Assembly (NCBI GenBank): GCA_951799445.1 | Contig: OX637288.1 | Coordinates: forward strand, 3,102,501-3,166,500 | DNA length: 64,000 nucleotides | Source of the DNA: Pseudisothecium myosuroides | Taxonomy: Eukaryota; Streptophyta; Bryopsida; Hypnales; Lembophyllaceae | Reading direction: 5' to 3' | In this document: in pieces, positions 59,132 to 64,000 of the stretch | Layout of the letters: every line of letters starts with the position of its first letter | Numbering within the stretch: position 1 is the first letter of the stretch | Made by a program: the position numbers and the translations under genes | The notes under the pieces: model-generated | What the model saw: the letters and a program-made list of their open reading frames with translations, nothing else | Databases searched by the model: none | What the model was told of the DNA's origin: nothing

Positions 59132-60066
59132 AGAGTTTGGTAGGAGTGGGGATGTCTGTGTGGTTTGACTGGTCAATAAATCAACCGCTACGACAAGAGC
59201 CTCACGGCTATTACTTACCCCATTCTCTGTTTTGTTCACTCTTTCAGTCCTGGGAATCTTGGCTACTACTGCAACATAGTCCAAAGACACTCCGACTAGG
59301 AAAGATTCCGACACCTGTTTGCGACTGTTGAAGCTTGCAATTGCATTGCATTGAATTGAATTTTCCATTTTTTAATTTGTAAAGGTCCCTTGTTGGCCAC
59401 TTTTCTTGGTGCATACTTCATCCCTGGCTCTGCCAACCCCCTCGAGCAATGAGCGGACAGCTTCGAAGGACAATAGCACATGGCCGAAGGAGGATCTATC
59501 ATATCATGATGTCTGTTTCTCTGATATTTCAATCACGTCCCTCAGTCCGTTCCCAAAGTTCCCAAAGTTCCCAAGAATGGAACCTTCCCTCACCCACCGG
59601 CACCCAAATCTGCAGCTGCCGTCCGTTTGGTCAATTGGCTTGCCGCCGTAAAAAACTCCGCAGGGAGAAAAGTTAAAAGGCTGCCTCAATGGAGCCGTTA
59701 CTAAGTTACCCAGTGCCCACGAAATCCAACTTCAGTTCACAGTGCCGGTGCTGTCCAGGTGCGTGGATCCAGGATTGAAATCCAAAACGACGGACTCCGT
59801 CTTCAACGCAGGACGTTAACCCTTGAACGATGCGGCGGACGTTTTGAGCCGATGAATGACAAGAGAATCTACTGTGTAGGACAGAAATGCAACTATTCAT
59901 CCTCTAAATTTTGTCGGGAAAGGGAAGATAATCTGCAATTGTTTGACTTCCAATGAGTACTTTTGCATTATTTTAATCCAACAATCCACATGGTGACAAA
60001 ACAGATGATTTCCACGGTTAAGAGCCCGTCGTTTAAGGGTTAAACCCGTTCAACAAAGTGGAACTA
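59132..60066. other. Intergenic, no gene recognised
   Basis: Mixed-composition sequence with open frames below 82 codons on both strands and no recognisable domain. The CCAAAGTTC unit is repeated near 59552-59572. Confidence 0.4.
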
Positions 60067-60256
60067 TAGTAGAACCTCTCTAAGTTGATCGGTCCCGGAC
60101 CGGTCTGACAGATTGGTTTATAGAGGTTTATTGACTTAGAGAGGGTCATTTTTAGTCACAGCCTTTGTTATGTGGCCTAGTTTGGGACCAGTTTGACATG
60201 ATTAGTTTACAGAGGTTTATCAACTTAGAGAGGATCAACTTAGAGAGGTTCTACTG
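60067..60256. mobile_element. Emigrant/pogo-like MITE (190 bp)
   Basis: Ends TAGTAGAACCTCTCTAAG and inverted CTTAGAGAGGTTCTACTG (24-bp arms 60067-60090 and 60233-60256), flanked by TA. The CAGTA(G/A)AACCTCT start closely resembles the ends of the Arabidopsis Emigrant MITE (pogo/mariner group), from memory. An inner partial repeat of the end sequence is seen near 60210-60232. Confidence 0.75.
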
Positions 60257-61000
60257 TAGCAGGGTGGAAACGTAAGGAATTTTACCCCTAGAGCAGGGTT
60301 TTTTTTTGTTTTTGAGAAGTGCTAAAGTAGCAACATACGAGAAAATGATGTATCTAAATATTTTAGTATTCATCTATATTTTGGATAGAACTATCTTTTC
60401 ATCCACATATTTGGATGAGTTTAATTTAAAATTGGCAATTTCATCCAATTTTTTTAAAAAAAATGGAGCAATTTGGCATTATCATCCAATTTTTCTTCAA
60501 TTTTTTCCTATAGGCTTGATGCAACCCATTTTTTTAGGCATTTGGGTCTTATGAGGCCCCCCCCCCTAAAAAAAAAATTGCCTTGGAGAAGACGCAAAAT
60601 TTTTTTATTTGTCACACATGAATTTTTTTGCAAGTTCTGGAAAGTTCTGGATTCATATTTGCAATTAGAGGTCCCAAATTAGCTATGAGGTGTGTGTGTG
60701 TGTGTGTGTGTGTGAAAAACATAGGACTAACACGGCACAAAACATGGGACTTTTTAGTCCATGCCCAAACCAAACATCAAAAAAATGAGCTATAAACTAG
60801 ACTACATTGCTAAACTTTGAAAAATTCCACAAGGTGGAGTTTCACTCGGAATTTGATGAAACCACTGCCATTGGATTTGTAAGAAAGTCTATTTTCTAGA
60901 AATAAATTTCAGTTTTCAAGAAACTCAAAATATGAGAACGGGCAGCTCAAAAGACAGGGGCAGCGACCAACAAATGGTCACTTGGGTCCTTAAGGGTTAA
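60257..61000. other. Intergenic with (TG)n microsatellite
   Basis: A (TG)12 run at 60691-60714. GTCCTTAAGGGTTAA (ending 61000) looks like the right end of a decayed TTAA element. No gene. Confidence 0.5.
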
Positions 61001-62444
61001 TTGAAAAATTTGGTGAAGTATTGACTATGTGGGGAATAATATTTTTTTATTTGGAACACTGGAGTTGTGCACGCCTTTCTAACAGTGGAGAATATTTTAA
61101 AGGAGTCATCCGTGCATTCATTGAATTCCTTTTACAAGAGCAATGTATGACGTGTATCGCTCATATTGCCCGAATAAAAAATGGTGGAGAAGCTTCTGAA
61201 TGAGGAATGGATCTTTTTGTCCCCAACTCTTCTCACACTGGCAATGAAGTCCTCAATCCAATCCTGCAAGTCAGTACCGTACAACAGTCTGTTGTTCACA
61301 GAAGTAATAATACTACTCGTAATACTTGCGCATCAAGGTGAGAGCGAGACGGACCGTGCGCACCAAGAGTCTCCATAAGTGAGATTCGTCGTGGCTTGGA
61401 AAACAACATTCCTTTCCGAAGCTCCCATAAGACCTTCCGCCGAAACCTCGCCGAAGGCGTCGTCATTGTACGGTACTACGGTAGGCGTGAGCTTCCCCTC
61501 GTGGACAGTCAACAGGAATGTCGTGAGCTAGAAGACTGAGACTGAGAAGCTTGAGAAGCTTGCTTGGATTCACGAGCCTTGAGAATATAAAAGTTTGAGG
61601 AGGGATTGGTTGGGAGAGTCGTGGGCTGCTTGTCATTCGGTCCTGGACGGACGGCCAGGGCTTCGAGCTGCTCTCTTCTTGGTGGGAAGACTGGTCAGGC
61701 TCGAAACTGAATCTCTGCAATGTGATGACTGTGGTTTGGAATTGGGTGAGGGTGGGAGTCAAAACTGAAACGGTTTTTGTGGAAGTGGTCGAGCTTTGGC
61801 CTTGGGATACATGTTCTGGAACACTCCTGGTTTGACGCTGAATTTGCTTTGAATGCGGAAGGGAGATTTCCTGGATTCCATTACTCTAGATTCTAGTGCA
61901 AGTTTGTACTAGGGTTGTGAGATTCCTGCAGTTTTCGAAGGCTAGCGTCTTGTCGCTCTTCGTCGTTACGAAACCTTGAGCTTGCGCTGAAATAGCATAA
62001 GAAGTAAATCTACTAGAGCTAGAACTCAATGACTTCAAGTCGAGAGATTTCTTTGCCCCAGTAATTTTTGTGTTGAAGAGTTACTGGTTAACCAGCGTCT
62101 CATGTGCTGTACTCGGTGCTCAGTGGCTCTAGAATGCGTTCGATTGTCGTGTTTAATCAAATGGCTTCTTTCAGAGCGCCACAATTGTGACGTTGAGGTG
62201 CACAAAGCTCTTAGAATCGGCGTAGATCTGAGATTCCTCACGAGTTCCTGGAAAAGTGCTCAAACTATCCTTGAATTTATCGAGTACGACGACGTAACTG
62301 GCCCTTGTTGTTTGAGTCTTGTAAATTCAGAAGCGGTAATGGTAACACAAGCGCGTGTGATGTTTGTTCAGTACGCAGGGACAGAAGAGCAGTTAAGAAT
62401 TTGAGGCGCCGCGCATGCAGTGAGACCGAGAGAATCCAGACGCA
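61001..62444 (+). promoter_or_regulatory. Promoter and 5' leader region of PDR gene 2
   Basis: No recognisable protein. A very short uORF (ATG CAG TGA, 62415-62423) lies 22 bp before the main ATG. A 100-codon open frame at 62102-62404 stops before the start and is not considered a gene. Confidence 0.4.
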
Positions 62445-64000
62445 ATGGACAACAATGACCCGGAGAAGGATTTGAGGGACCCTGAGCGTGGCGGTGGGGA
62501 GCCATGGAGCCTGACTCAGTCAGGAAGCTCGGGCCGGAGCTCCAGACGCCACTCGGCCCGCATGTCGCGCTCGGCGCGCGACCTCAGCATTGGTCCGTCG
62601 CAGTCGTACGGCCTGTTCGGCACGGGAGCCAACCCCTTGGAGTCCACGGCGCAGGCTAACCACGATGACGACGAGACCGACCTCCGATGGGCGGCGCTGG
62701 AGAAGCTGCCCACGTTCAAGCGCATCCGGACTTCCATGTTGCAGAAGGAATCCGGGAGTATGCGGGAGGTGGATGTGAAGCATCTCTCCATGGCGGATTT
62801 TCATCATTTGTTGCAAACGCTGCACCGACCCGTGGATAATGAAGAAGAACATCTTATGGCGAAAGTGAGACAACGGCTGAATCGAGTGGGAGTGGAGCTT
62901 CCGACTATTGAAGTGCGTTACGAGAAGTTGACCGTGAAGGCGAGTTGTTTTGTTGGGAATCGGGGCTTGCCGACGCTGTGGAATTCGTTTCTTAATATCT
63001 TGGACAGTTTTGCGAGTTTCGTGCACTTGTCGCCGACGAAGAAGCGGGTCCTCACCATTCTTGATAACGTGAACGGCGTCATCAAACCTGGAAGGTAATG
63101 GCCACCTTTGCAGTAGTCGCTGGGTTCAACCCTGAGTGCTCTCAATGTTATCAATTGGGGGATGAATTGCAGGAGCCAAACTGCTGTATACTTTGCAACC
63201 CCATTTTCTAGTTCGAGATAGAGGAGTCTTCGGCATTGAAACATGAATGTGAATCTTTAGTCACAAAGCTTGAAGATTGATTCTTGACATTGAAATCCTC
63301 GGAAGAGTCTCTGAATAATGCAAGTATGGCCAGCTCTCTTTTCTGAAACCCACGATTGAAGGTTCCGCGGCTCAGGTACGAGAGATTGAATCGTGTGCAG
63401 AATGACGTTGCTGCTTGGGCCTCCTGGGGCGGGGAAGACGACGCTGTTGCTCGCGTTGTCTTCGAAGCTGGACGCGAGCTTGAAGGTGAAAGGGAAAGTC
63501 ACGTTCAATGGGCACACTGCGGATGAATTCGTGGTGCCGAAGACAGCTGCGTATATTAGCCAGCACGACTTGCACGTCGGCGAATTGACAGTTCGGGAGA
63601 GTATGGAGTTCTCGTCTCAGGTGCAGGGCGTCGGGCCACAATACGGTAACCATGCTTTCCTCTCATCACTACTCTAGTATTGATATCTGTGCTCATGGTA
63701 AAAATTTTCATGCGAGAGTAAAGACTTGTAGCATTTTCAAATCAAGTAGTGTAAGTAACACAAAATTTCATTATAAGATTACTGTAGTGCAAATCCCATT
63801 ATGAATTTACATAAATACACTATATCAATCTTCTGTTGTCACTGGGTTTTTTTTAAAAGAAATCTTTGCAGATTTGCTTACTAAGTTCTATTGAATTCCC
63901 AAGTTGTTAACCATCAATGTGTCAAAAAGTGAATTCAGTTGTCAAAATTCATAGTCTGTATTAGCAAAGTACATTTTTGTGAAGCAGTACATCTATCATT
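62445..64000 (+). CDS. Full-size ABCG/PDR transporter (gene 2), 5' part only
   Basis: Exon 1 62445-63094 and exon 2 63401-63645 are visible; from 63646 the sequence is intron to the window end. The protein opens with an Asp/Glu- and Ser/Arg-rich tail, then [21 protein letters not shown], the HVGNRG-like [10 protein letters not shown] block and NBD1 Walker [10 protein letters not shown], then [19 protein letters not shown] (Q-loop). It matches gene 1 throughout. Exon 1 equals exons 1-3 of gene 1 fused (650 versus 674 nt), while exon 2 has the same 245-nt length and phase as gene 1 exon 4. Same orientation as gene 1, so most likely a tandem duplicate. Plasma-membrane export/import role inferred from family; substrate unknown. 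Confidence 0.9.

Noticed and set aside
62102..62404. 100-codon frame before PDR gene 2
   Set aside because: Ends before the start codon of a clear gene and has no domain; more likely leader sequence.

Overview
This is a plant nuclear sequence. It carries two full-size ABCG (PDR) transporter genes with GT-AG introns, degenerate TTTAGGG-like repeats and several plant-type MITEs. The AT-rich, MITE-dense background and the type of transposase suggest a non-seed land plant (bryophyte, lycophyte or fern), but that is a guess.

Layout. 1-7.3 kb: repeats only (TTAA-flanked elements, a 1.54-kb fold-back, a 28-bp-TIR MITE). 7.3-21.6 kb: promoter region and a complete 20-exon PDR gene on + (9020-21613, predicted 1526 aa). 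22.6-24.3 kb: decayed LINE-like remnant on -. 25.2-26.15 kb: another TTAA element. 27.695-50.077 kb: a giant DNA transposon of about 22.4 kb with perfect 24-bp terminal inverted repeats and a GGGG direct repeat on both sides. 50.1-61 kb: more MITEs, fold-backs and TTAA elements. 62.445 kb to the end: 5' part of a second PDR gene on +, probably a tandem paralogue of the first, so the transposons lie inside what was a tandem gene pair.

The giant transposon is the main discovery candidate. It encodes (i) on -, a transposase-like protein of the DUF7869 type (3 exons, 1050 codons, interrupted by three in-frame stops that C-to-T changes could explain); (ii) on +, a 6-coding-exon gene (40719-47943, 1763 aa) whose phases all agree and which joins a ParB/sulfiredoxin-like domain (GGQHT), a large unknown region, an acidic linker and a C-terminal FCP1/NIF-type HAD phosphatase-like domain; (iii) a second, decayed FCP-like reading frame on + (to 49597). 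About 39 copies of an 18-bp palindrome (consensus ATCGTGGGATCCCACGAT) lie between the two TIRs; I saw none outside. Four copies lie inside a coding exon at exactly 108-bp spacing, so the protein shows a repeated DPT motif every 36 residues. A ParB-like protein and many parS-like palindromes in one element suggest a cis-binding system (synapsis, silencing control or partition) that I do not recognise as described.

A block inside the element (33.4-39.4 kb) has no palindromes. It is made of secondary insertions: MITEs, a telomere-like patch, and a ~188-bp tandem array in which most units carry a CACGTG G-box and a CATGCATG RY box. Exon coordinates come from reading splice signals and phases by eye; no search was run.
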